Shown: one piece after another, positions 52,600 through 60,659 of the stretch
Layout of the letters: the number at the start of each line of letters is the position of its first letter
Numbering within the stretch: position 1 is the stretch's first letter
NCBI GenBank assembly: GCA_046328505.1
Contig: JAXLWL010000002.1
Coordinates: forward strand, 434,001 to 498,000
DNA: 64,000 nucleotides
DNA from: JBDHWG01 sp046328505
Lineage (GTDB): Bacteria > Chloroflexota > Anaerolineae > Epilineales > JAHCIE01
Reading direction: 5' to 3'
Translations under genes and position numbers: made by a program
Notes under the pieces: generated by a model
The model's input: only the letters and a program-made list of their open reading frames with translations
Told to the model about the DNA's origin: nothing
Database searches by the model: none

Positions 52600-54027
52600 T
52601 CACGCGTCTCTGAAACCTCCCGCAAATGCCAGGAAGCGGTAGAGATCGCTGAAGGTTGTCGCCAAGCCCACGGAGATACGCACGGCGCCGGACGCCTTGC
52701 CGTCCAACGCTTCGATGAACTGCTCGAACGTCATCTTATCCGTGCCGTGGCAGTAACGCTGCATATCGTCCTCGGTCAGGCCGTTCATGATCTCGCCGGC
52801 GCCCGGGTTGCAGAAAACGCCAGTGCGCAGGGAGATGTTCACGGCGTTGGCCTGCTGCTCGACCCAGCGGCAGTCGTACAGTTTGCCCTGTGGGTCAAAG
52901 AAATTGACCGTGACCGTGCCGCCGCGCATCGTCGTATCGGTCGGCCCATAGATACGCACAAGGGGCGCACCGTTGCTGTGGCGGAGAGCACTGAGTTCAT
53001 CGAGAAGCCATCCGGTCAGGCACTCGACGCGGGTGTGGATGGTGTCGACGCCGATAGACGCGAGATGGCGCAGGCCGATCTCCACCGCGGGTATGTTGAG
53101 GTAGTTAATTGTGCCATCCTCGAATCCCGCCTCACCATCCGCCAGGAAGTGCCCATCGCCCTGCACAGAGGCCATCGTGATGGTGCCGCCGGCGAACCAG
53201 GGGCGGCGCAGCTTGGCAAGCGCAGGCTTGCGAACGAGCAGCGCGCCAATGCCGGTCGGGTAGCCAAAGAGTTTATAGAAAGACAATGGAATGAAGTCAG
53301 GCTTCCAGCGGCTCAGGTCCAGGCGGTTCGTGGGCGCAAATGCCGCAGCGTCCAGAAGCACATCCCACCCCCGCGACTGAGCAGCCTCGATCCACTCCAG
53401 CGGATGTTGCACGCCGGAGAAGTTGGATTGGGCCGGGTAGGCGAAAAGGTTGTTGGTGCCGCGCAGCGTACGCCCGAGCTCCTCGAATAGACGCTCCTCG
53501 TCCATCCGCAGCTCCGGCAGCACGACAGGCACATAGGTCACGGACGCGTTCCTCGAGCGCGCAAACTCGCGGATGCCGTTGACAGAGTTGTGGTTGTCGA
53601 AAGTCAGGAGGTAGCGGCTGCGCGGCGTGAATGGGTACGACTCGCCGACGAGTTTCAAGGCGCCGCTCGCGTTCATCGTGAAGATCACGACATACTCATC
53701 GGGCGAGGCGTTGAAGTACTCCAGCACGTATGCGCGGGCTTGCTCGTCCACCTCGGTGGAGAGGTGGGATGTGGGATTGGAGGAGTGGGGATTGCCGAAG
53801 ACATCGTTGGCCAGCAATTCCATGTGCCGGCGAATCTGGGACTCGGCGTAGAGTCCGCCGCCGGTGTAATCGAGGTATATATGTCCTTTGGCGTCCAGCC
53901 GCCGATATTCCGTGGCGCGCAGTTCATCCAAAACATGGGTGCTCGCGAACGACGGGTAGCGGCGGCAGAAATCTTGATAGGCGACGTCCAAGGTTGTCCC
54001 GGTATTGAGTGTAGCGTCAGGGATCAT
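52600..54027 (-). CDS. Class V aminotransferase (MOCOS-N-like cysteine desulfurase fold)
   Basis: 475-residue PLP protein of aminotransferase class V, similar to the N-terminal domain of molybdenum-cofactor sulfurase. PLP lysine Lys252 in PLSFYKLFGYPTGIGALLV; DAAAFAPTNRLDLS, NPHSSNPTSHLSTEVDEQARAYVLEYF and NPGAGEIM are typical. Whether it acts as a sulfur donor or as another lyase is open; no MOSC domain is present. Single-gene unit. Confidence 0.82.
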   Translation of the reverse strand: MIPDATLNTGTTLDVAYQDFCRRYPSFASTHVLDELRATEYRRLDAKGHIYLDYTGGGLYAESQIRRHMELLANDVFGNPHSSNPTSHLSTEVDEQARAYVLEYFNASPDEYVVIFTMNASGALKLVGESYPFTPRSRYLLTFDNHNSVNGIREFARSRNASVTYVPVVLPELRMDEERLFEELGRTLRGTNNLFAYPAQSNFSGVQHPLEWIEAAQSRGWDVLLDAAAFAPTNRLDLSRWKPDFIPLSFYKLFGYPTGIGALLVRKPALAKLRRPWFAGGTITMASVQGDGHFLADGEAGFEDGTINYLNIPAVEIGLRHLASIGVDTIHTRVECLTGWLLDELSALRHSNGAPLVRIYGPTDTTMRGGTVTVNFFDPQGKLYDCRWVEQQANAVNISLRTGVFCNPGAGEIMNGLTEDDMQRYCHGTDKMTFEQFIEALDGKASGAVRISVGLATTFSDLYRFLAFAGGFRDA

Positions 54028-54226
54028 GGAATGCCTTCCCTACAAGTATGAGAGCGGTGTATCCGCTAATTGTACACAAATCGCCCGTCGCGGCGAATAT
54101 TGAGCTACGAGAGGAATAAAGACTCAGACAGCCTGAAGATTTTGGTGAGCTGTTTCTCCTGCTTCGCAATGTTCGGGCACCCAACTGGTATTCGCGTACT
54201 ACTCCTTAAGGGCACGTCGGTCTGAT

Positions 54227-54937
54227 TTAGGCTGCGATCTCGCCCAGGTAGGCGCGCTGGATCAGCGGATTGTCCAGCAGCTCTTGCGCCGTCCCGGACA
54301 GGAAGATGGCCCCGTTTTGCAGAACGTAGCCGCGATGCGCGATTTTGAGCGCCATCGCGGCGTTCTGTTCTACCACGAAAATCGTCACACCCGTGGCGTT
54401 GACCTCTTGAATGAGCTCGAAGCTGCGCTCGACGAGTTGCGGTGCGAGGCCCATGCTCGGCTCATCCATGCAGATGAGCTGGGGGCGGCTCATCAGGGCG
54501 CGTCCCAATGCGAGCATCTGCTGTTCGCCGCCGCTGAGCGTTCCGCCGAGCTGCCGCAGCCGCTCCTTGAGTCGCGGGAACATGTCCAGCACGCGCGCCA
54601 GGTCAGCCTGGATCTCTCCATCATTGCGCGTGTACGCGCCGATGAGAAGGTTCTCGCGCACGGTCATGCGGGGGAAGATGCGTCGGGACTCTGGCACCGA
54701 GGCGAGGCCACGCCGAATGCGGGCGGGAGTCTTGAGCCGGGTAATCGGCTCGCCGTTGAGCAGCACCTCGCCCCGGCGTGGGATGAGGAGACCGAGGACG
54801 GTCTTCATCGTCGTGCTCTTTCCGCAAGCGTTGCCGCCGAGCAAGCAGACGATTTCCCCTTTGCCGACTTCCAGGCTCACGCTGTGCAGCGCCTGGATAG
54901 GGCCGTAATACGCGTCGATACTCTCTAGCTTCAGCAT
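54227..54937 (-). CDS. livF: Branched-chain amino acid-type ABC transporter ATP-binding protein (LivF type)
   Basis: 236-residue cytosolic ATPase. Walker A GGNACGKST at residues 34-42 (usually GANGAGKST), signature LSGGEQQMLALGRAL, Walker B LICMDEPSMGL, H-loop VEQNAAMAL. LivF hallmark: EGTAQELLDNPLI-like C-terminus (GTAQELLDNPLIQRAYLGE). Start ATG at 54937, 23 bp after livG, with AAAGGA upstream. Confidence 0.9.
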   Translation of the reverse strand: MLKLESIDAYYGPIQALHSVSLEVGKGEIVCLLGGNACGKSTTMKTVLGLLIPRRGEVLLNGEPITRLKTPARIRRGLASVPESRRIFPRMTVRENLLIGAYTRNDGEIQADLARVLDMFPRLKERLRQLGGTLSGGEQQMLALGRALMSRPQLICMDEPSMGLAPQLVERSFELIQEVNATGVTIFVVEQNAAMALKIAHRGYVLQNGAIFLSGTAQELLDNPLIQRAYLGEIAA

Positions 54938-54960
54938 AGTCCTTTTCTCTCCGCTGCGCG

Positions 54961-55788
54961 TCACGCGGCGCGGCCAAGGTAGGCCTCGATAACGACAGGA
55001 TTGGCGCGCACCTCGGCCGGCGTGCCCTCGGCTATCTTCGCGCCGTGGTCCAACACGACGATCCGGTCCGAGAGATGCATCACCATGTCCAGCTTGTGCT
55101 CGATCAGCAGGATAGCCACGTCGAAGTGCCAGCGGATCTCGGAGAGAAGACCTTGCAGCTCGCGAGTTTCCGCCGGATTCATCCCCGCCACCGGCTCGTC
55201 CAAGAGAAGTAGCCGTGGCTGCAGCGCCAGGGCGCGGGCGATTTCGACGCGGCGGCGATTGGCGTAGGAGAGCGACAGGGCAGGGTCATCCCATCGCGGC
55301 GTTAGGCGCTCGCCGAAAATCGCCAGGATGGCGCGGGTGCGCTCGTCTAGCTCTTCGGCCTCTTTTCGGGTGCTGCGTGGCTGGACGACCGCGAGGGCGG
55401 CTTCCCACGGGAGCCTCAACCAGGCTGCGCCTGGCCAGCGCCAGGCTTGCCCCGGCCGCTCGCGCTCCAGATGGACGTGCGCTCCCATGCGGACGTTGTC
55501 GGCGACGCTCAGCCCCGCGAACACGCGCCCCTGTTGGAACGTGCGCGCGATGCCGTAGGGGGCGATGTTGGCCGGCTTCAGGCCGGTCAAGTCGTGGCCG
55601 TCGAAGAGAATGCGGCCCGACGATGGCGGATAGATGCCGGTGATCATGTTGAACAGGGTCGTCTTGCCGGCTCCGTTCGGCCCGATAACACTGACGAACT
55701 CACCCGGCGCGACCGTCAGGTCAACGGCATCGACGGCAGTCAACCCGCCAAACGATTTGGTCAGCTTCTCTACTTGCAGGAGTGACAT
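54961..55788 (-). CDS. livG: Branched-chain amino acid-type ABC transporter ATP-binding protein (LivG type)
   Basis: 275-residue ATPase. Walker A GPNGAGKTT at 36-44, LTGLKPANIAPYGIARTFQQGRVFAGLSVADNV is diagnostic of LivG, signature replaced by LSYANRRRVEIARAL as usual in this subfamily, Walker B LLLLDEPVAGMNPAE, H-loop IEHKLDMV. Pairs with LivF on the LivH/LivM channel. Confidence 0.92.
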   Translation of the reverse strand: MSLLQVEKLTKSFGGLTAVDAVDLTVAPGEFVSVIGPNGAGKTTLFNMITGIYPPSSGRILFDGHDLTGLKPANIAPYGIARTFQQGRVFAGLSVADNVRMGAHVHLERERPGQAWRWPGAAWLRLPWEAALAVVQPRSTRKEAEELDERTRAILAIFGERLTPRWDDPALSLSYANRRRVEIARALALQPRLLLLDEPVAGMNPAETRELQGLLSEIRWHFDVAILLIEHKLDMVMHLSDRIVVLDHGAKIAEGTPAEVRANPVVIEAYLGRAA

Positions 55789-55798
55789 GGGCGCCTTT

Positions 55799-56692
55799 CT
55801 AGCCTAGTTCAGCGGCTGCCGGCTCATGGGCATCACTCGCCCGAGCCTGCCCCGGTAGCTTGGGGAGCGGCTGGGGGTCCGCCACCCGCTTGGTGACCTG
55901 TCGCCCCAGCAAGCCCTGCGGTCGGTAGCGAATGAGCACGAGCAGGAGGATCCCGTATAGCAGCCAGCGCGCGTCGGCAACCGGCCGCGCAAGTTCAGGC
56001 AGGCCGATGAGCAGCAGCGCCGCCAGGATAACGCCAGGGACACTGCCTATGCCGCCGAGGATGACCATCGTGAGCACAAGCACCGATACGGCCGGCGTGA
56101 ATATATCCGGGCTGATGTAGCCACTGCTGTGGGCGAACAAAGCGCCGGCGACAGCGGCGATCGCAGCGCTGATGCCGAAGGCCAGCGCCTTGTACTGTCC
56201 GGCCTGGACTCCGTACGTCTCCGCCGCCAGCTCGTCATCGCGAATCGAGGCAAAGGTTCGGCCGAGCTGAGAGTCGCCGAGCCGGGTGAGCACCCAGGCG
56301 GCAACGGCGACCAGGGCGAGAGCCAGGTAGTAGTACGGCCGAACACCGACGAAGAGAAAGGTAGCGATCCTCGGCTGCACGATCCCGAAGATGCCGATCG
56401 GGCCGTTGGTCAGCGACTCCCAGTTGAGGATGATCTGGGCAACGATCTCACCCAGGGCGAGCGTAGCGACAACGAAGTAGGGGCCTTTCAGGCGCAGCGC
56501 GGGATAGGTCAGGATGACGCCCAGCACTGCGGCGACGACGGCGGCCAGCGGCAAGGCGATCCAGAAGGAGATGCCGGCCTTGGTAGTCAGGATGGCGGAG
56601 GCGTATGCCAATGGCGAACAGCCCGGCCGAGGGACATCTTGCCCGGCGCCTGCCACGAGGTTGAGGCTGAGGGCAAGAAGCGTACACCAACC
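55799..56692 (-). pseudogene. livM: LivM-type permease, frame-disrupted N-terminus
   Basis: The C-terminal ~270 residues (YASAILTTKAGISFWIALPLA to ...AAAELG) are a clear LivM permease with typical segments SIRDDELAAETYGVQAGQYKALAFGISAAIAAVAGALFAHSSGYISPD and LVLTMVILGGIGSVPGVI. The expected N-terminal TM1-TM3 is present in DNA but split over frames: FVPGSDYAVQVLYIGLVYA (frame of livH), then LALSLNLVAGAGQ, then an expected SLGHAGLFAIGAYASA. At least three small indels fall in about 60 bp near 56615-56675. Sequencing artefact or decay. Confidence 0.75.
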
Positions 56693-57701
56693 CGATGTAT
56701 AGCACCTGCACCGCGTAATCGCTGCCGGGGACGAAGGGCAGCAGGATGGCGAGCACCGCTGCGAGGGCGACGAGTCGGCCCGGCACGCGTCGTGGGCGGC
56801 CCACGTTGAAGAAGGCGCCGGCATTGACCTCGTAGCCGCGCAGGGAGACGCCGCCGAAGAGACCCTGCGGGCGCAGAGCGAGAATCAGGATGAGCACCAG
56901 GAACGCGACCAGGTTACGGTAGTTCAGGCCGAGGTAGGCGGTCGCGAGGCTCTCGATCTCGCCGAGCATCATTCCGCCCAAGAGGGATGCGGGGACGCTC
57001 GACAGACCGCCCAGCAGCGCCGCCGTCAACCCCTTGATGCCGGCGCCGAAACCCATCGTCGGCGTTACGCTGTTGTAATAGACGCCCAGCAGAACACCCG
57101 CGACGCCCGCGAGGCCAGACGCGATCGCGAACACGAGGGAGCGTACCGCGTCTACATCGATGCCCATCTGGAGCGCGGCGTCGCGGTCCTGGGCCGCGGC
57201 CCGTATACCCCAGCCGACGCGCGTGCGGTAGAGGAAGAGCCACAGCGCCGAGATGCACACGATACCGGTCACGAAGATGACGATATCCAACAGGCCAATC
57301 GTGACGCCGCCGAGCGACAGCCGCCACTCCGGAAGCGCAGCATTGAAGGCGCGGGTTTCGGGTTTGAAGATGAGTAGGGCCAGATTGTCGAGAATGAAGG
57401 CGACGGCGATGGTGCTGAGCAGGGGCGCGATGGGCGGAGCGTCGGCCAGGGGGCGGAGGGCAAGGCGCTCGATCAGAATGCCCAGGACACCGCACGTCAG
57501 GGCCGCCGCCGGCAAAGCCACCCACAGGGGCAGCCCAAGTCGGGCCATGAGGAACCACCCGACGTAGGCGCCGATCATGAACACGGAGCCTGAGCTGAAG
57601 TTGACCAGGTTGGCGACGCTAAAGATGAGCGCCATGCCAACCGCCAGGAGCACGTATATGTTTCCCAGGACCAGGCCATTGATAAGCTGGTCAATGAGCA
57701 T
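56448..57701 (-). CDS. livH: LivH-type permease, reading frame fused into LivM N-terminus
   Basis: The first ~290 residues are a full LivH permease (LINGLVLGNIYVLLAVGMALIFSVANLVNFSSGSVFMIGAYVGWF, AAAQDRDAALQMGIDVDAVRSLVFAIASGLAGVAG, LALRPQGLFGG). Instead of a stop, the frame continues through GYEVNAGAFFNVGRPRRVPGRL into the LivM N-terminus, to about 56690; below this the frame is out of register and runs on to a chance stop at 56448. A GTG at RRVPGRL would be a LivM start. A LivH-LivM fusion could be real, but the indel cluster makes this uncertain. Start ATG at 57701 with AGAGAGGA upstream. Confidence 0.75.
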   Translation of the reverse strand: MLIDQLINGLVLGNIYVLLAVGMALIFSVANLVNFSSGSVFMIGAYVGWFLMARLGLPLWVALPAAALTCGVLGILIERLALRPLADAPPIAPLLSTIAVAFILDNLALLIFKPETRAFNAALPEWRLSLGGVTIGLLDIVIFVTGIVCISALWLFLYRTRVGWGIRAAAQDRDAALQMGIDVDAVRSLVFAIASGLAGVAGVLLGVYYNSVTPTMGFGAGIKGLTAALLGGLSSVPASLLGGMMLGEIESLATAYLGLNYRNLVAFLVLILILALRPQGLFGGVSLRGYEVNAGAFFNVGRPRRVPGRLVALAAVLAILLPFVPGSDYAVQVLYIGLVYASCPQPQPRGRRRARCPSAGLFAIGIRLRHPDYQGRHLLLDRLAAGRRRRRSAGRHPDLSRAAPERPLLRCRYARPG

Positions 57702-57729
57702 TCGTATCCTCTCTGTAGGTAGGCAAGCC

Positions 57730-57795
57730 GTCATGCTGAGCGCCAGGTAGCGTCGCGCCCGAGTCTGGGTGGACTCCCTGGACACTCAGCATGAC
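57730..57795. repeat. Intergenic inverted repeat between LLM and livH genes
   Basis: GTCATGCTGAG at 57730-57740 pairs with CTCAGCATGAC at 57785-57795, with a further CCAGG/CCTGG inside. Same GTCATGCTGAG...CAGCATGAC type as common intergenic palindromic repeats. Could act as an RNA stem. Confidence 0.5.
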
Positions 57796-57810
57796 GACCT
57801 CGACCCGTTT

Positions 57811-58857
57811 CTACTGCCTCTCCTGCGGCCCCACGGGCACCGGCCAGAGCTCGCGCACCAGCGGGAAGACTCGCTCGGCCAGCAGCGCGGTCGAGCGCAG
57901 GTTGGCCGCGTGGGACACCCGGGCCATGCGCGTGTGAAGCGCGATGTCCGTCAGGCCGAGCTCGCTCGCCCGAGCGGCCAACTCGTGCGCCACGGTCTCC
58001 GGGCTGCCAACGAGGGCGTCTATGAACGCCAGGCGCGCGTCCAGGTCGCGCTCGTTGGGCAAGCGTGGCCGCCCCATGGCAAGCGTCTGCTGGTAGTAGA
58101 AATCGGCGCTGGGGGCGATGGCGGCGCGCGCCGCCGCATCCGTCTCGTCGACGTACACCATCCACGTGCGCTGGATGCGGCGGTCCGCCGCGCTGTGCCC
58201 ATGGGCCGCGAGCGCCGCGTGGTAGGCGGCGATGAGCGTCTGGGCATCGTTCGTCGGCGTCCCGCGTGCCAGCATCAAGTGGAGGTTGTGGGCGCCGGCG
58301 AGGCCGGCGGTGAAGGGATGGCCGGCCGCCAGCCAGGCGATGTCACGGGCCGGACGCTCTGGCGTCGGGAACAACTGGGCACCCGTGATGTCGTAGTGGC
58401 GTCCATGGTAAGTGACGGTTTCACCGGCCCACAGCCGAAGCAACACCTCCAGCCCTTCTTGCAGGCGCTCACCCTTCTGACTCGGCACGACGCCGAACGC
58501 GCCAAAGTCGACGGGCGCGGAGCCGGAGCCGAAGCCAACGGCGAAGCGGCCATTCGTGAGAATGTCGGCTTCGGCGATCTGCTCGGCGACCGCGAGCGGG
58601 TGGTAGAAGGGAAGCAGGGTCACGCCCGTGCCGAGTGTCACGTGTTGCGTGCGCTCGGCAGCCTGGATAATGAACAGCAGGGGCCAGGGCAGGCGTCCGC
58701 CCTGGGCGGCGTGATGCTCGGCGAACCAGACGGTATCGAAGCCCAGCTCATCGGCGAGGATGATGTGCTCGAGTACCTCGGCGTAGACCTCGCGGGAAGG
58801 TCGGTCCAAAGGGTCGCCGTCAAGATGATGGAGAATGGTGAACGCGGGTCCGGTCAT
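57811..58857 (-). CDS. Luciferase-like flavin-dependent monooxygenase (LLM class)
   Basis: 348-residue TIM-barrel flavin monooxygenase of the bacterial luciferase family. LADELGFDTVWFAEHH, LLPFYHPLAVAEQIAEADILTNGRFAVGFGSGSAP and EVLLRLWAGETVTYHGRHY are characteristic. FMN-dependent, normally with a separate reductase (none seen here). It lies between livK and livH in a transporter operon, 19 bp after livK, so it probably acts on the imported substrate. ATG at 58857 with AAGGA upstream. Confidence 0.9.
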   Translation of the reverse strand: MTGPAFTILHHLDGDPLDRPSREVYAEVLEHIILADELGFDTVWFAEHHAAQGGRLPWPLLFIIQAAERTQHVTLGTGVTLLPFYHPLAVAEQIAEADILTNGRFAVGFGSGSAPVDFGAFGVVPSQKGERLQEGLEVLLRLWAGETVTYHGRHYDITGAQLFPTPERPARDIAWLAAGHPFTAGLAGAHNLHLMLARGTPTNDAQTLIAAYHAALAAHGHSAADRRIQRTWMVYVDETDAAARAAIAPSADFYYQQTLAMGRPRLPNERDLDARLAFIDALVGSPETVAHELAARASELGLTDIALHTRMARVSHAANLRSTALLAERVFPLVRELWPVPVGPQERQ

Positions 58858-58876
58858 GTAGTCGTCCTTACTATTG

Positions 58877-60007
58877 TTAGTAGAGCGCGAACTTGCCGTC
58901 TCGAATCTGGAGCCGTGTCTGCGGGCCGGCTATGACACGGCGGTCCGGTCCAAACACGATCTTGCCGTAGGCAACGCTGGGCGTCTCGAGTTTCGTTAGT
59001 GTATCCCGGATGGCTTTGCGATCGAAACCTGCCTTGTCCACGGCCGCAGCCAAGACCTTCACGCCGTCGTAGGCCTGGGCGGCGAACTGGTCGGGCAACT
59101 CGCCGTACTTCGCCTGGTACTTCTTAACGAACTCCTGAACCTCAGGTCGGGTGTCGCCGGGGAAGAAGCCACTCTGGGTGTAGACACCCTCGACGGACTT
59201 GCCGCCCAGCTCGATGAACTTGGGCGAGTAGACCGAGCCAACTGCCAACTTCGGGGTATCAAGGTTGACGTCGGAGGCCTGGCGGGCAATGAGAGCCCCG
59301 TCGTTGTAGTACGATATGAGAACGAGCAGGTCGGGCTTCGCGTCACGTGCCTTGGTCAGCGCCGAGCGGAAGTCTTTCTCCGTCGGGAGATACGGCTCCG
59401 TGTCTACGATCTCGGCCCCAAGGTCCTTAGCTTTCTGCGCGAACAGGTCATATGTGACCTTGCCCCAGTCGGTATTCAGGTGGAAGACGGCAAGTCGTTT
59501 GTGGCCCAGCCCCTTGACGCCATACTCGGCAAGCGTCGGCGCATCGTCGAGCTGGCTGCGGCTGGTGCCGAAGATATATTCGCCTGTATCAGTGAATTTG
59601 GGATGCGAGTTCGTAATGCCGAGCTGCACCACGCCCGCGTGGTTGTAGATCGGCGAGGCGGCCATCGAAGCCGGACTGGAGAAGTCACCTATGACTGCGA
59701 GAATTCGGTTGTCGGCCACGAACTTCTGAGCGATCGCGGGCGTTTGCTTCGGGTCGCTCTGGCTGTCCTCGTAGAGGAGCTCGACCGGCTTGCCTTTGAT
59801 TCCGCCCGCCGCATTGATTTCGTCCAGGGCGAGCTGGAAGCCCTGCTTCCAGATGCGACCGTACTCGGCATTATCACCCGTAAATGGACCGGTGACGCCA
59901 AAATACACCTTATCGGGGGCGCCAGCATTGGCAGACCCGCAGGCGACGAGCAGAATCGATATGAGCGCGAGAACCAGAGTTGTGATTAGAAGGCGTACGC
60001 GTAGCAT
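58877..60007 (-). CDS. Branched-chain amino acid-type substrate-binding lipoprotein (LivK type)
   Basis: 376-residue periplasmic binding lipoprotein of the LivK (Peripla_BP_6) family. Signal peptide with lipobox LVACG, then VYFGVTGPFTGDNAEYGRIWKQGFQLALDEINAAGGIKGKPVELL and AVIGDFSSPASMAASPIYNHAGVVQLGITNSHP. Ligand need not be Leu/Ile/Val; many members bind amides, urea or aromatic compounds. Start ATG at 60007 follows AAGGAG; upstream in-frame ATG at 60112 is less likely. First gene of the operon, with a long leader. Confidence 0.9.
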   Translation of the reverse strand: MLRVRLLITTLVLALISILLVACGSANAGAPDKVYFGVTGPFTGDNAEYGRIWKQGFQLALDEINAAGGIKGKPVELLYEDSQSDPKQTPAIAQKFVADNRILAVIGDFSSPASMAASPIYNHAGVVQLGITNSHPKFTDTGEYIFGTSRSQLDDAPTLAEYGVKGLGHKRLAVFHLNTDWGKVTYDLFAQKAKDLGAEIVDTEPYLPTEKDFRSALTKARDAKPDLLVLISYYNDGALIARQASDVNLDTPKLAVGSVYSPKFIELGGKSVEGVYTQSGFFPGDTRPEVQEFVKKYQAKYGELPDQFAAQAYDGVKVLAAAVDKAGFDRKAIRDTLTKLETPSVAYGKIVFGPDRRVIAGPQTRLQIRDGKFALY

Positions 60008-60149
60008 AGATGGTATCTCCTTGAAGAATGTGTAGATGGATAGTGGGACATGCGGCTCCTTCGGACTGGATTCAGCGGCAACACATAACTCCTCCTGACA
60101 GAAATAGATCAACGCCGACTAGACGGCACATAGCAGCAGGGTGCAGGCA

Positions 60150-60401
60150 AAATGAAAAGCCTGGGAGGGTGTCTCCCAGGCTTACAATCTAGCCGTTGAC
60201 CCTACCCCACGAGATGAGTGTCTCGCGAGGGCATGTGGCGCTTAGTCGGCGTTGGTCTTCTTTGAACGAACGAAACCCTTACTCCGGCGTGGCGCTCAAT
60301 GCCCCCGCCGGGTACAGGTGCAATTCCTGCTATCTAGCGCTGTCTGCGCTTGAACTACAAAGGAGTGCGGCATCCTGTGGCTCTGTTCGTTCCAAAATCG
60401 T
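60150..60401 (-). ncRNA. Structured leader RNA or small RNA upstream of livK-type gene
   Basis: Bounded by a consensus promoter and an intrinsic terminator. The ~250-nt RNA can fold as an 11-bp closing stem (TTTG-GAACGAAC with GTTCGTTCAAA) around three hairpins (AGCGC/GCGCT, CAGG/CCTG, CCGGCG/CGCCGG), then a CCC-CGCGAGA/TCTCGTG-GGG hairpin, then the terminator. No T-box, TPP, cobalamin, glycine or purine consensus, and no tRNA, was recognised. The livK-type ATG follows about 140 nt after the terminator, so attenuation of the operon is plausible. No open frame with a ribosome site inside. Confidence 0.5.
60155..60183 (-). terminator. Intrinsic terminator in livK leader
   Basis: Minus strand AAGCCTGGGAG, loop ACACC, CTCCCAGGCTT, then TTCATTTT; an 11-bp perfect stem with a T-rich tail. 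Confidence 0.8.
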
Positions 60402-60407
60402 GCGGCC

Positions 60408-60436
60408 ATTATAAGATATCCGGCGCGGCTTGTCAA
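60408..60436 (-). promoter_or_regulatory. Consensus sigma70 promoter of livK leader
   Basis: Minus strand TTGACA, exactly 17 bp, TATAAT: fully consensus in both boxes. Start near 60401. Confidence 0.85.
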
Positions 60437-60468
60437 GATTTTGGCCCAACTTTTTCAGAAATGCTCAT

Positions 60469-60492
60469 AAAAAAGCCCCGGGTCATCCCAGG
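60469..60492 (-). terminator. Weak terminator-like hairpin on the minus strand
   Basis: CCTGGG, loop ATGA, CCCGGG, then GC and TTTTTT. It would insulate the livK promoter from minus-strand transcription entering from the tetR side. Confidence 0.4.
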
Positions 60493-60581
60493 TCCGGTCG
60501 TCTGTCTCGTAGCCGCGATTCCATACAGCGCCGTCAGGAGCAGAATGCGCGCCAGCCAACGCCAGGTGAAGAAGTTTGGGC

Positions 60582-60610
60582 TTGACAACAGGCCTGTACC
60601 GGGCTATGCT
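60582..60610 (+). promoter_or_regulatory. sigma70-type promoter of tetR gene
   Basis: TTGACA, 17 bp, TATGCT; start near 60617, about 43 nt before the ATG at 60660, with the palindromic operator downstream. Confidence 0.7.
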
Positions 60611-60624
60611 GTACGTGAAATAAT

Positions 60625-60641
60625 AAACCGACCGTCGGTTT
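60625..60641. promoter_or_regulatory. TetR-family operator
   Basis: AAACCGACCGTCGGTTT, a perfect 17-bp palindrome with one centre base, at about +9 to +25 of the tetR transcript. Shape and place indicate autorepression. Confidence 0.75.
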
Positions 60642-60659
60642 GGAAATGGGTAAGGGGAC

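Noticed and set aside
60310..60335. tRNA on the plus strand (T-loop-like TGCAATT between CAGG and CCTG)
   Set aside because: No matching acceptor stem, D-arm or anticodon arm upstream; the hairpin is better explained as part of the minus-strand leader.
60446..60590. Short hydrophobic minus-strand frame (about 51 codons) upstream of the livK promoter
   Set aside because: No ribosome site, non-ATG start, and it overlaps terminator-like and promoter sequence; no recognisable homology.
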